Notes: generated by a model from the letters alone, not told the origin. Positions 8,382-17,187 are shown, counted from the first letter of the stretch. The stretch: 37,774 nt of DNA from an uncultured Bacteroidales bacterium (GCA_946407715.1 CAMJPH010000014.1:1-37774); one strand, 5' to 3'. Program-made: numbers and translations.

Positions 8382-10136
8382 TCAATCAGCGGCTAATCTG
8401 TATTCGAAACAGGATGGGTCGATAGCGAAAGCCTCTTTCAAGTCTTTAAACATCTGTTGGTTCATAGAAGGCAGGAATGAAACATAGTTGTTCACGGCTG
8501 CTTGGATTGCACTGATACTGTCTTTGTTTTTGACCCAGTTTTGAGGTATGAACGCTTTCTCTTTGAGTTTTGCTGTCTCTTCGCCTTGAGCATAGGCGTT
8601 GTTCATGCAATTTGCCACAATACTAATTATTGTGTCCACCATATTGTGATTTTGGGCTACAACAAGGCATTGATAGGGTGAAGGTACGGTGTCCCTGCCA
8701 TTCAATTTGGCAACAATGGATGAAATAGTGAACAAGAAATGATATGGCGCGTATGCTTTCATAGTCAGGATGGTCTGATGAATGCTTAATGGATTATCCT
8801 CAGTCCAAACGCTCATAATCTTATTGTACCAATAATTCAGCGCGTAAATATCTTCGGGCTTATATTCCTTCTTGAACAGCGTATCAAAATACTTGTCAAA
8901 GATTTTGGTTTCACCATACGAAAGGTTGGGGCGTTGCGAATACCAAGCGATAAGGAACTTGCCCAAATACGATAGTTCAACAAAAAACTCTTTGTTTTTA
9001 TCAGCTGGTAGTTGGTCGCCTCGTTTAGCGGCAAAATAGCCATTCGGATATTTTTGTTCGTATGCCTTTTTGAGCCTCATCACGCGCTTGTCATTGCTTC
9101 TTAAATCTCTCGTTTTGACTGCGCTTTGCGTGTTGGTGTTGATGCTGATATTATCGGCTCGGTCTTTTTGCGGAATCTCGTAGAATCTGAAAAGGACATA
9201 AGCATCATCACGTTTTTTGACCACTTCGCTACACGAAAGAATCGTGTTTAGTGATTGGCAACCATTGACCACACTAACACCATGAACAATCAGTTTGCCA
9301 TCTTCCAACTCCATTTTGTTGCAGATAGCCGTGATACCATTGTGGAAGAAAAAGAAATCTCCGCATTTGTCGCCTGTGATGGTTTTACGGATTTTCTTGT
9401 TTACGGCATTGCTGATTCCAAGGCTTTGACGGACATTTTTCTGGAACAATGTCCCGTTACTGATGCCAGGAAACTTGATGCACTCTTTCAGAGGCATAGC
9501 GGTTAAACACACATTGGTAGTACCGATACTGGTAAACAGATATTTTCCATCTTCAAGATTGATGGTGTGGTTAAGGCTTGGATTGTCCTTTTCCATCGTC
9601 TGTGTGTACTTATCATCAAGGCCGTTCCTGTCAACAACCACCAATTCAGCATCGTATGAAGAAACATCCTCGTTTGACAATGTGGATTGGAACGCCACGA
9701 TGTCTCTTTGTGCATCTTCCGTAAATTCTGATGTCGTAATCAGCTCAAAGCATACATTGTAATCATCTTCGTTGATAGCTTTGGAAATCTCATTGAGTTT
9801 GATTTTTAGTCTGTCGTTAGCGCCATTTTGAAGCGCTGCCAAATCTTTCAATTGTGTCCACGATGAAATCACCTCCCTGACAGGTTCAGCATTGATGCTA
9901 CCACCAAGGTAATACTTGCCTTGAACAATGAATACTTTTTGTTCGTCATCGTCAATATACACGGCATCAATCTGTTTGTCATTGGCTCCATCGGTGATGG
10001 AATCTTTAGCTTGCAGTGGGTCAAGCAAATGTATGTTTCTCATGTACCAAGCCACAAACCGTTGCCCATCATTGGGATAGTTCTGCTGGTAGTAGTTTTG
10101 CTTTATTTCGTTCTTAATTTTCTCTATGATGTCCAT
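8382..10136 (-). CDS. AIPR-family (abortive infection) protein
   Basis: A 584-residue protein with the features of the AIPR family (abortive infection phage resistance). The N-terminal part has DGANDKQIDAVYID followed by VFIVQGKYY (Asp57, Gln72-x-Lys74), which resembles a PD-(D/E)XK nuclease core. The AIPR core shows FFFFHNGITAIC at about 260-271, VSVVNGCQSLNTI at about 287-299 and NTNTQSAVKTRDLRSND at about 332-348. It starts 23 bases after the hsdS stop in the same direction, so it is probably part of the hsdMS transcript. AIPR genes are recurrent companions of restriction loci. A role as a backup nuclease that acts when restriction fails is inferred. Confidence 0.8.
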   Translation of the reverse strand: MDIIEKIKNEIKQNYYQQNYPNDGQRFVAWYMRNIHLLDPLQAKDSITDGANDKQIDAVYIDDDEQKVFIVQGKYYLGGSINAEPVREVISSWTQLKDLAALQNGANDRLKIKLNEISKAINEDDYNVCFELITTSEFTEDAQRDIVAFQSTLSNEDVSSYDAELVVVDRNGLDDKYTQTMEKDNPSLNHTINLEDGKYLFTSIGTTNVCLTAMPLKECIKFPGISNGTLFQKNVRQSLGISNAVNKKIRKTITGDKCGDFFFFHNGITAICNKMELEDGKLIVHGVSVVNGCQSLNTILSCSEVVKKRDDAYVLFRFYEIPQKDRADNISINTNTQSAVKTRDLRSNDKRVMRLKKAYEQKYPNGYFAAKRGDQLPADKNKEFFVELSYLGKFLIAWYSQRPNLSYGETKIFDKYFDTLFKKEYKPEDIYALNYWYNKIMSVWTEDNPLSIHQTILTMKAYAPYHFLFTISSIVAKLNGRDTVPSPYQCLVVAQNHNMVDTIISIVANCMNNAYAQGEETAKLKEKAFIPQNWVKNKDSISAIQAAVNNYVSFLPSMNQQMFKDLKEAFAIDPSCFEYRLAAD

Positions 10137-10159
10137 AATTAGTGTTATTTATTCTCAGT

Positions 10160-11341
10160 TTATTCTCCGAAATAATACTCCATCCGGCTGTCGAACAGGG
10201 TCTGCGCCTCAAGAATGGATTGGTTGATTAGCTCTTTCTGCCGCTCGATGGATTCCACCTTTTGGGCGAAGGATTGCTGGAGGGGAAGTGGGGGAAGGGA
10301 TATAAGAGTTGATTTTACCGTACCAACAGAGCCAATGTTTTGTAGTCCAGAACCTTTCTTTTCAAAGCTGTTTTTAACAAACTCCATGGTAAAAAGGAAA
10401 TAGGATTTATCTATCCTTTGATTAAGTGTAAACTTCAATAGTGCCTGATTCATCAGGCCTTTTTCAGCATCAATTGGAATCTCAAAAAACTCACCAATTG
10501 TACCAGAACAACTCATAATAATATCTCCACTCCTAACCTCAAATCGTTTTAATGTCCTAAACCTTTCTTCGCCTATATAATAATCTCCGATACTTGCATT
10601 TTTTTGAATTGCATGTTTTTGTTCGTAAACCTTGTATGTTGTCTCATCTGGTTTAACAAAAAATTCTTTCTTCAATGCGCTACCAAACGGTCCACGAACT
10701 ATGGAAGAGCAAATCTCTTCAATTTTCTTCACCTCCCACCCCTTCTCATTCTCCACGGGGTCGCCGAACATGTCATAGAAGATAGCCTGCGCAAGGTTGT
10801 CCAGCTCCTTCACCTGCTGTTTCTTCTTCTCAATGACGAGGCTCAGTTTGTCCAGAAGTGAACATATAGCTTCTTGTTCTTGGATAGGAGGAATGGCAAC
10901 CGTTACATTTCGAACAAGTTGACTGTTCAAATTATTTACAACACCTCCCACAGCAAGGCTTTCAAATTTTCGGTACATGGAAGGACTACTTAGATAATAA
11001 TAAAGATAATCCTTATTGAACGTATTATAGTCATCATGTATGACTAACCATCCGTCATGTATGCAACCATCAACACCAAGTATGTAAGGCTTACCAAAAC
11101 TCATTGAGTTGGATAAGATAAAATCTCCCTTATGAACAAAGCGTGATTTTTTCATTCCTTCAACTCGTATCTTTTCCTTTGTGGCTGAGATGTATTTACT
11201 ACCCTCAACAGCATCTCCAATTTTTATCCAATTTATGCCGTCGGGAGCATTTGTTATGTAAGCCGATATAGGTCGAGGGGAACCACCTCGTTCAATGGTA
11301 CAAACATCGCCAAGCTTTTTATATTCCCATCCGTGCTTCAT
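10160..11341 (-). CDS. hsdS: Type I restriction enzyme, specificity subunit HsdS
   Basis: A 393-residue DNA-recognition subunit with the standard two-half architecture. Target recognition domain 1 covers roughly residues 5-150 and ends in VTVAIPPIQEQEAI. A central conserved helix follows at about 155-195 (LLDKLSLVIEKKKQQVKELD, DMFGDP). Domain 2 covers roughly 200-345 and ends in ISLPPLPLQQSFAQ, then the distal conserved helix at about 355-393 (SIERQKELINQSILEAQTLF). Both halves are complete, implying a bipartite target. The start codon lies one base after the hsdM stop, so translation is coupled. The specificity itself cannot be read from sequence. Confidence 0.95.
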   Translation of the reverse strand: MKHGWEYKKLGDVCTIERGGSPRPISAYITNAPDGINWIKIGDAVEGSKYISATKEKIRVEGMKKSRFVHKGDFILSNSMSFGKPYILGVDGCIHDGWLVIHDDYNTFNKDYLYYYLSSPSMYRKFESLAVGGVVNNLNSQLVRNVTVAIPPIQEQEAICSLLDKLSLVIEKKKQQVKELDNLAQAIFYDMFGDPVENEKGWEVKKIEEICSSIVRGPFGSALKKEFFVKPDETTYKVYEQKHAIQKNASIGDYYIGEERFRTLKRFEVRSGDIIMSCSGTIGEFFEIPIDAEKGLMNQALLKFTLNQRIDKSYFLFTMEFVKNSFEKKGSGLQNIGSVGTVKSTLISLPPLPLQQSFAQKVESIERQKELINQSILEAQTLFDSRMEYYFGE

Positions 11342-11342
11342 A

Positions 11343-12842
11343 CTACATCATTTTTTCAAGGTCAGACAAAGCACTGCCGATTTCGCCCTCAAGAGCTTTG
11401 ATTCGGTCGAGAATGACCTCTGGCTTCTCATACTCCACCTTCACCTTCTCCACCTCTTTGTATTTGTTGATGGAAAGGTCGTAGCCTTTCTCGCGAATTT
11501 CTTCCACTGGCACAAGGAAGCTCTGGTCTTTTCGGGTGCGACTTTCCTCGGCGTCCAAATTCTTAAAACGAGCTATTACATCGGGGATGTCGTTGGCGGC
11601 AATGGGGTTGCGCTTGTCGTCCAACGAGAAGCCGTCGGCTTTCATATCGTAAAACCAAACCTTGTCGGTGCCGCCCTTGTCGGTTTTCGTGAAAATGAGG
11701 ATGGCAGTGGAAACACCAGCATACGGTTTGAACACCCCAGAAGGCATCGAAATAACCGCCTGCAGACATTGCTTGTCAACCAACTCCTTTCGAATAGACT
11801 TGTGCCCCGTACTGTTGCCAAATAAAACACCGTCAGGCACAATGGAGGCGCAACGCCCGCCCAATTCCAACATGCGGATAAAGAGCGAAATGAATAACAA
11901 CTCCGTCTTCTTTGTCTTTGTCATCGCCAACAATGTGGGGTTCACTACATCATGATCTAAGCTTCCCGAGAAGGGAGGGTTGGCCAGACAAAGCGTGTAG
12001 GTGCTCTCTTTGGTGTTTTGATTGGAAAGACTGTCCTGAGCCACAATGTTGGGGTTGTCCACCCCGTTCAGCATCAGGTTCATGGAACCGATACGCAGCA
12101 TTTTGGGGTCGGTGTCGAAGCCGCTGAACATTCCCGTACGGAAATGTGTCAAGTTCTGCTTCTTCAACAGCTCCTGGGTGTAGTTCGCTTTCAGGTATTT
12201 GGCACTCTCCACCAAGAAGCCCGCCGTGCCCATCGCTGGATCGCAAATGCGGTCGTCCACCTTGGGTTGCATCAGTTCCACCATCATACGGATGATGTGG
12301 CGCGGGGTACGGAACTGTCCGTTGGTGCCCGCTGCGGCCATCTTGCCCAGTACATACTCATACACATCGCCCATTGTGTCGCGGTCGTTCATGTCCAGTT
12401 CCTGGATGCCCTCCACCACTTTCACCAGCGTGCGCGGCTGTTGGATGAGAAACACGGCATCGTTCATGAAGCGGCTGTAAGCCGAAGTTTCATCGTTGCT
12501 GATATTCTTGATAAAGGTAAACACATCGAATCGCACCGTGTCGAACATCTTTTCTGGCGTAAACTGACGAAACACATTCCAGCGCAAGTTGCTGTATGGA
12601 ACGTCTTTGTCGGTATCGGGATTGTGCCACTTTCCCCTTTTGAACACCGCCTTCGGGTCTTCAAAATCATTCAATCCCATCGCCTGTGCGGTGGCCTCTT
12701 GGTTGAGTTGCGCATCGTCGAGCATCTTCATAAAGAAGAGATAGGTCATCTGCTCCAGCACGTCGATGGAGTTGGAAATACCACCCGTCCAGAAGCTCAT
12801 CCAGATGGCATCGATTTGGGACTTTATTTTACCAGTTATCAT
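11343..12842 (-). CDS. hsdM: Type I restriction enzyme, adenine methyltransferase subunit HsdM
   Basis: A 499-residue N6-adenine methyltransferase subunit. The N-terminal helical HsdM_N domain spans about residues 1-140 (IDAIWMSFWTGG, DVLEQMTYLFFMKML). GQFRTPRHI is at 175-183. The SAM-binding motif DPAMGTAGFL is at 201-210, and the catalytic NPPF is at 288-291. The C-terminal helices (YDLSINKYKE) complete the family architecture. It is the first gene of the minus-strand operon, with a TACTTTTG box 28 bases upstream. It methylates the host target with HsdS and is needed by HsdR for cleavage. Confidence 0.96.
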   Translation of the reverse strand: MITGKIKSQIDAIWMSFWTGGISNSIDVLEQMTYLFFMKMLDDAQLNQEATAQAMGLNDFEDPKAVFKRGKWHNPDTDKDVPYSNLRWNVFRQFTPEKMFDTVRFDVFTFIKNISNDETSAYSRFMNDAVFLIQQPRTLVKVVEGIQELDMNDRDTMGDVYEYVLGKMAAAGTNGQFRTPRHIIRMMVELMQPKVDDRICDPAMGTAGFLVESAKYLKANYTQELLKKQNLTHFRTGMFSGFDTDPKMLRIGSMNLMLNGVDNPNIVAQDSLSNQNTKESTYTLCLANPPFSGSLDHDVVNPTLLAMTKTKKTELLFISLFIRMLELGGRCASIVPDGVLFGNSTGHKSIRKELVDKQCLQAVISMPSGVFKPYAGVSTAILIFTKTDKGGTDKVWFYDMKADGFSLDDKRNPIAANDIPDVIARFKNLDAEESRTRKDQSFLVPVEEIREKGYDLSINKYKEVEKVKVEYEKPEVILDRIKALEGEIGSALSDLEKMM

Positions 12843-12866
12843 AGATGATGATTATTTGGTTTTGAT

Positions 12867-12887
12867 TTGCAAAAGTAGCATTTTTTG
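12867..12887 (-). promoter_or_regulatory. hsdM promoter, with a 21-base element shared with the WYL regulator promoter
   Basis: TTGCAAAAGTAGCATTTTTT plus G occupies 12867-12887 and recurs exactly at 13965-13985. On the minus strand its core is the -7 box TACTTTTG at 12877-12870. A candidate -33 TTG lies at 12902-12900 with a 22-base spacer. The extra identity beyond the -7 box suggests a common operator, probably for the WYL protein encoded between the two copies. Confidence 0.55.
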
Positions 12888-12971
12888 CCAGCAAAAATAC
12901 AACTTTCACGTTCACTCATACTGAACCTATTCCCCGTACCTCTCCAATCCCTTCTCAATCCTCATCTTTAT

Positions 12972-13937
12972 CTACTCCCGGAACCATTCCGGTTCAAGGA
13001 CTTCCATGTTCTCGCCGAAGGACAGGATCAGTTGCTCCAGCTCGTAGTTCAGATACACTTCGATGGTGATGACGGCGCCGGTGGCATCTTCAGCGACCTT
13101 CTTTTGCGTGCCATGGAGCGGCTTGGTGCGGACGTACGGCCACGAGATTGGAGAAACCCACAGCTTGACGAGCGTGGGCTCCGTGTTTGAATCTTTGGAC
13201 ACCCCAATCATCTCGTCAAAATAGTCGGTGAAGTTGATGTCGGCGGGTTGGAACGTCTCATCCGTCTCTTTGATACCCAGAATACGGTCGAGGGCGTAGT
13301 TGGTCAATGCCTCATAGCCCACATTCCTCGCAATCAGGAACCACCGCTTGTTGTACTGTTTCAGATAATAGGGATAGACCACGTATTCCAGCTCTTGGTC
13401 CTGCCTGAAACTTTTGTAGGTGATGCACAACGTCCGCTTTTCGCTGATGGCGTTGAACAGCGGCGTGAAGTGGTCCAGCCCTTCCAAATCCATGTTCTCG
13501 TCAAACCCGACCACCTCATCCGTGGAAACCTCATCGATTTTCAACGAAGCACCCAAACGGTCGGAAATCTCGCTGATCCAGTCGAACTGCGGCATCCCTT
13601 TGAACCGTTTCAGCAAGCAGAGTGTCTGGATGAGCTGTGCCGTCTCCTCGGGCTTCAGCAGCGGCCTGTAAATGGAGAAATCGGGATCGGCATAGTGATA
13701 GCGGATATTCCGTCCCTCCCGGAAACTTTCCACATCCGCATTCGGGGCGTATATCCGTTGAATCTGTTCTATGTCGCCGCGAATGGTATTCATGGCCGAC
13801 ACAGGCGGAAAGTCATGTAGTTCCAACTCCTCATTGCATAATTCCATCATCTCCGCCATCGAATACTTGCGGTTTTTGTCACTCAAACAGCGGTCAATGA
13901 CCTTGATGCGGACATCTGCATTTTTGGAATTCGGCAT
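12972..13937 (-). CDS. WYL-domain transcriptional regulator
   Basis: A 321-residue protein with an N-terminal winged helix (about 1-90: RIKVIDRCLSDKNRKYSMAE, then AMNTIRGDIEQIQRIY) and a central WYL domain at about 155-225. The WYL hallmark is seen as YYLKQYNKRWFLIARN (Trp199-Phe200-Leu201) and a following ALDRI. The C-terminal WCX-like extension (WVSPISWPYVRTKPLHGTQK) is also present. WYL regulators, for example BrxR and CapW, bind a nucleic-acid or nucleotide ligand and repress defence genes. This one lies 130 bases upstream of hsdM on the same strand and shares a promoter element with it, so regulation of the hsd operon is likely but inferred. It is divergent from the second ATPase pair. 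Confidence 0.85.
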   Translation of the reverse strand: MPNSKNADVRIKVIDRCLSDKNRKYSMAEMMELCNEELELHDFPPVSAMNTIRGDIEQIQRIYAPNADVESFREGRNIRYHYADPDFSIYRPLLKPEETAQLIQTLCLLKRFKGMPQFDWISEISDRLGASLKIDEVSTDEVVGFDENMDLEGLDHFTPLFNAISEKRTLCITYKSFRQDQELEYVVYPYYLKQYNKRWFLIARNVGYEALTNYALDRILGIKETDETFQPADINFTDYFDEMIGVSKDSNTEPTLVKLWVSPISWPYVRTKPLHGTQKKVAEDATGAVITIEVYLNYELEQLILSFGENMEVLEPEWFRE

Positions 13938-13964
13938 AACACGATACTTTTATGGCAAACAAGG

Positions 13965-13985
13965 TTGCAAAAGTAGCATTTTTTG
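13965..13985 (-). promoter_or_regulatory. Promoter of the WYL regulator, second copy of the 21-base element
   Basis: This is identical to 12867-12887. It contains the minus-strand -7 box TACTTTTG at 13975-13968, 31 bases before the regulator start. Two identical sites at the regulator's own promoter and at the adjacent hsdM promoter suggest autoregulation together with hsd control. Confidence 0.55.
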
Positions 13986-14116
13986 TGGAACATATTGACG
14001 ACCGGTGAAAAGTAGTTCGTTAATTGATCATTTAATTCGCCATTCCATTCCTGATCCAGAATTAGACGACAATCCTATTAAAGATTCTGTGCATATCGCC
14101 TAATATGTATTTTTTG

Positions 14117-14125
14117 TATTTTTGC
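14117..14125 (+). promoter_or_regulatory. -7 box for the second ATPase pair
   Basis: TATTTTTGC, 43 bases before the ATPase start. It lies in a 231-base divergent intergenic region that also holds the WYL regulator promoter. Confidence 0.55.
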
Positions 14126-14168
14126 AGGTTTAATAGAACTCTAAATTTGAAGAAATACAATAGTCGTT

Positions 14169-15242
14169 ATGATACTATCATCTTTTAGTTACAAGACTTA
14201 TGGTTGGGAATTGGAGGAGATGAACGCCTTGAATCTTACCAATCTGCTCGTCGGGAAAAATGCGGCGGGAAAGACTCGTACTATCAATGCATTGCAGAAT
14301 GTGACCAGATTCATGCAAATGAATTCCATTGTTTTTGGATCAACCGATGGTTTTAAAACGAAAATGACTTTCGTGAATCCTCAGGATGAGAATTGGAGAA
14401 TGGATTATTCATTTGAAATAGACAAAAGTGAGGTTAAGGCAGAAAAACTACAGTTAAATGGCAAAACGTTAATCAATCGGAAAGATGGAAAAGCTTCCTT
14501 TATGGGGGAGCCCATCAATCCACCTATTAAGAAATTAGTAGTACAGACACGTCGTGACAGAGAAGCGTACCCTGAAATTGAAGCTTTAATGGGATGGACG
14601 GAAGGGGTTGTCGCCGTTTCATGTTCAAATATTAATCCTTTTACGGTAATTTTAGGCAGCACTTCAACCATTGTCAAGCCCATTCCTTTTAGTACTTTGG
14701 TGGATTCGCTGAATGCGAGCATGAAGAGAAAAGTGCTTGAAAAGGCAAAACGGTTAGGGTATGATATTATAGACTTAAAAACCGTACAAACAGGTACAGA
14801 AATACAATTGGTGTCAGTTAAGGAACGAAATATAAAGCACGACATCATGGATTTCCAATTGTCCAGTGGTATGATAAGGGTTCTCTATTTGCTTTGTTTT
14901 TTGGAATTCCTGAAACGCGGGGAAATGGCAAGTATATTGCTCATTGATGATCTGGGAGAAGGCTTGGATTATCAAAGAGCTACACTTTTGGGAAAGGAAT
15001 TGTTTGAAGTTTGCGAAAACGAAGGAATGCAAATGATAGCCAGCTCGAACGATTCGTTTTTGATGGATGTGGTCGAAATCTCAAAGTGGCAGATTTTAAG
15101 ACGCAAGAACAGCAAGCTTTCCGCCTTGAACCAAGCAAACTCGCCTGAATTATTCAACTACTTTCGAATGACAGGATTGAGCAATTTCGATCTGTTCTCG
15201 TCTGACTTTATCGACACCTTCTTGGAAAGGAGCTCCAAATGA
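14169..15242 (+). CDS. AAA family ATPase of a second two-gene module
   Basis: A 357-residue ABC-like ATPase. Walker A is GKNAAGKT at residues 29-36, the signature is LSSGM at 231-235, and Walker B is ILLIDDLGEGLD at 256-267. The segment where related ATPases have a switch histidine reads MIASSNDSFLMD, so no histidine is seen there. It ends in ATGA overlapping the start of the next gene by 4 bases, a sign of tight co-expression. The pair layout resembles OLD, Gabija and PARIS-type ATPase plus TOPRIM systems, so a phage-defence role is plausible but inferred. The gene is AT-rich compared with the rRNA-modification gene that follows. Confidence 0.75.
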   Translation: MILSSFSYKTYGWELEEMNALNLTNLLVGKNAAGKTRTINALQNVTRFMQMNSIVFGSTDGFKTKMTFVNPQDENWRMDYSFEIDKSEVKAEKLQLNGKTLINRKDGKASFMGEPINPPIKKLVVQTRRDREAYPEIEALMGWTEGVVAVSCSNINPFTVILGSTSTIVKPIPFSTLVDSLNASMKRKVLEKAKRLGYDIIDLKTVQTGTEIQLVSVKERNIKHDIMDFQLSSGMIRVLYLLCFLEFLKRGEMASILLIDDLGEGLDYQRATLLGKELFEVCENEGMQMIASSNDSFLMDVVEISKWQILRRKNSKLSALNQANSPELFNYFRMTGLSNFDLFSSDFIDTFLERSSK

Positions 15243-15979
15243 AGTATGCAGTGTATGTTGAAGGACAGTCGGAGATGCTGTTTGTTGCCTATGTACTGCA
15301 AGAATACTCCAACTACGACCCCGCCAAGTGTGGCTTTCTGTGCATCAATTTAACTGCTGATGATTATGAAAGAATAAGTTTCCCTAAACAAGGGGACATG
15401 AATTCAGGGGATTACTATCAAATTGTGAATGTAAACAACGACAACCTTGTGGTGTCGAAACTGAAAAAAGACATTCCTGGATTGATAGCCCAAGGTTTTA
15501 ATGTAATTATTGGCCTTAAAGATGTGTTCGGGGATCTTTATGGGCAGTTGATGAAGCAAAAGCCAGAAATAAACCGTGAAAAGATAATGGAAATGCACGC
15601 GGCGCAGATGGGTGCCATCAACGCTGACGGTTTTGATTGCCGTTTGCATTTTGCCATTATGGAATATGAAGCATGGATGTTGGCTCTGATAGAGCAATAT
15701 GTGGTTTCTAAGGAAAAGAATTTGAGAGATTTATGCCAACAACTGAATATCAATTTAAATGCAGACCCAGAGACAGACATTTACCATCCTTATCCTTTAG
15801 TTCGAAAGATATTCCAAGCTTGCGACGAAGATTATCATAAGCATGGAAAAGAGTCATTATCATTTCTTTCAACACTTAAACGAGATGATTATGAAAGACT
15901 TAGACGATCTGAAAAATGTGCTTCTTTTTCGAAATTCTTGGACAGTTTGTTGGGCGGTCAATGTCCCGTTTTGCCATAG
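15239..15979 (+). CDS. DUF4276/TOPRIM-like protein, partner of the second ATPase
   Basis: A 246-residue protein opening MKYAVYVEGQSEMLFVAYVL. The VEGxSE motif (Glu8, Glu12) followed by GLKDVFGDLY (Asp95, Asp99) and HFAIMEYEAWMLAL (Glu142, Glu144) matches the layout of DUF4276 proteins. There an early EG..E, a middle D..G and a late hEFEALLF-type motif line up as a TOPRIM-like acidic centre. Its start overlaps the ATPase stop by 4 bases. By analogy with other ATPase-TOPRIM pairs it would be the effector nuclease. That is an inference, and its motifs differ from those of the first pair at 6454-7146. Confidence 0.6.
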   Translation: MKYAVYVEGQSEMLFVAYVLQEYSNYDPAKCGFLCINLTADDYERISFPKQGDMNSGDYYQIVNVNNDNLVVSKLKKDIPGLIAQGFNVIIGLKDVFGDLYGQLMKQKPEINREKIMEMHAAQMGAINADGFDCRLHFAIMEYEAWMLALIEQYVVSKEKNLRDLCQQLNINLNADPETDIYHPYPLVRKIFQACDEDYHKHGKESLSFLSTLKRDDYERLRRSEKCASFSKFLDSLLGGQCPVLP

Positions 15980-16031
15980 AGATTATATTGTACGCTGTGT
16001 ACCAGTCTCCGATTGGTCGCTGAAATATTCC

Positions 16032-16040
16032 TATCTTTGC
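16032..16040 (+). promoter_or_regulatory. -7 box for the pseudouridine synthase gene
   Basis: TATCTTTGC, 23 bases before the start codon. It marks the return from the defence region to housekeeping genes. Confidence 0.6.
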
Positions 16041-16063
16041 CCCCTCAAAAGTACCCATAAAAA

Positions 16064-16597
16064 ATGGTCATTCTCTTCAACAAACCCTACGGCGTGCTGA
16101 GCCAGTTCACCCCAGAGGCGGGACATCCCGCCCTCAACGAGTTCGGGTTCCCGCCCGGCGTCTATGCCGCGGGACGGCTGGACCACGACAGCGAGGGTGC
16201 CCTGCTGCTGACCGACGACGGACGGCTGGTGAAACGGCTGTTGGATCCGAAGAACGCCCACCCGCGCACCTACCTCGCCCAGGTGGATGGCGAAATCACC
16301 GACGAAGCCCTGCAAAAACTGCGGAAAGGGGTCGTCATCAAAGGGTACCGCACCCGTCCCTGCAAGGCCGAAAAGGCGCTGCCGCCGGAGAACCTCTGGG
16401 AGCGCGTGCCCCCCATCCGCTACCGCGCCAACATCCCCACCAGCTGGGTCCGTCTCACCCTCACCGAGGGCAAGAACCGCCAAGTCCGCCATATCACCGC
16501 CGCCGTCGGCTTTCCCACGCTGCGGCTCATCCGCGTCCAAATCGGCGACCTCAGCTTGGGAGAACTTCAGCCGGGCGAGTGGAGGATTGTCAAATAG
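16064..16597 (+). CDS. rluE: 23S rRNA pseudouridine synthase, RluE-like
   Basis: A 177-residue enzyme of the RsuA/RluB/E family, the short form without an N-terminal S4 domain. It opens [14 protein letters not shown] and carries the catalytic motif [18 protein letters not shown], with Asp in the GRLD core. It also has the family motif [31 protein letters not shown], given here as two joined conserved segments. It isomerises a uridine in 23S rRNA, and RluE is the closest functional class by size. Codon use is distinctly GC-rich compared with the island on its left. It is convergent with the phosphopantetheinyl transferase gene. Confidence 0.85.
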   Translation: MVILFNKPYGVLSQFTPEAGHPALNEFGFPPGVYAAGRLDHDSEGALLLTDDGRLVKRLLDPKNAHPRTYLAQVDGEITDEALQKLRKGVVIKGYRTRPCKAEKALPPENLWERVPPIRYRANIPTSWVRLTLTEGKNRQVRHITAAVGFPTLRLIRVQIGDLSLGELQPGEWRIVK

Positions 16598-16608
16598 GGC
16601 GGAATAGA

Positions 16609-16624
16609 GTGTGAAAAATCACAC
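16609..16624. terminator. Small hairpin between convergent genes
   Basis: GTGTGA at 16609-16614 pairs with TCACAC at 16619-16624 around an AAAA loop, followed by CTTTATTTG. It is short but well placed between the pseudouridine synthase and phosphopantetheinyl transferase stop codons, so it may terminate the plus-strand transcript. Confidence 0.4.
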
Positions 16625-16626
16625 CT

Positions 16627-17187
16627 TTATTTGAATTTCGCAACAGAATAAATGTAATTTTCCGTCACAATTGTGTCAATATGGTATTTTTCCATTGCGA
16701 CCAATACTTCTTTCATGTTATTGCGGATTCCCTCACCAGTGAGTTTGAGGAGAGCCTCCTTGCGAGTCCAGAAAAAGAGAAATTGCATCATCGGATCCGG
16801 GGAAGCGTTGATTTGGGCCTGTTCATCGTCGTTCATCGTGTAACTGACCAGCGAAGGGGAGATTTTCCGGGGCACTTCCACGTCCGCCCCGACGGGTTGC
16901 CCGCTAATGGCGCATAAAGCCACATCGCCGGAATGACTGAAGCTGAAATGGATGTCAGAATGGTCTATGATGAAAGGCTTCCCCTCTTCCGAATAGCCAA
17001 AAACAGGATTCTCGGTGATTCCGTATTCTTCTTGGAGGCCCTTTTTCAACAGAAGGTAAACGGCCACGGAAAGGCGCCTTCCGTTTTCATGCCGGAACTT
17101 CAGCGCCTGCTCGCGCCGCTGCGGGGAAACCTCCGCCAAAGCAGCAGCAAGATCTAAATTCCCCGTATTTTCATTAATATATACCAT
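16627..17187 (-). CDS. 4'-phosphopantetheinyl transferase
   Basis: A 186-residue Sfp/AcpS-superfamily enzyme that moves phosphopantetheine from CoA to a carrier protein. Diagnostic segments are IHFSFSHSGDVALCAIS, GADVE at 100-104 (Asp102 and Glu104 bind magnesium) and WTRKEALLKLTGEG at 140-153 (Glu144, Lys148). Length is a little short of Sfp but complete for the compact bacterial group. No carrier protein or synthase gene is nearby, so it probably serves the general acyl or peptidyl carrier proteins. It lies 75 bases downstream of ddh on the same strand, with no clear promoter of its own. Confidence 0.85.
   Translation of the reverse strand: MVYINENTGNLDLAAALAEVSPQRREQALKFRHENGRRLSVAVYLLLKKGLQEEYGITENPVFGYSEEGKPFIIDHSDIHFSFSHSGDVALCAISGQPVGADVEVPRKISPSLVSYTMNDDEQAQINASPDPMMQFLFFWTRKEALLKLTGEGIRNNMKEVLVAMEKYHIDTIVTENYIYSVAKFK

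Noticed and set aside
12018..12848. Long open frame opposite hsdM
   Set aside because: It is antisense to a well-supported gene, is His- and Val-rich, and has no recognisable motif.
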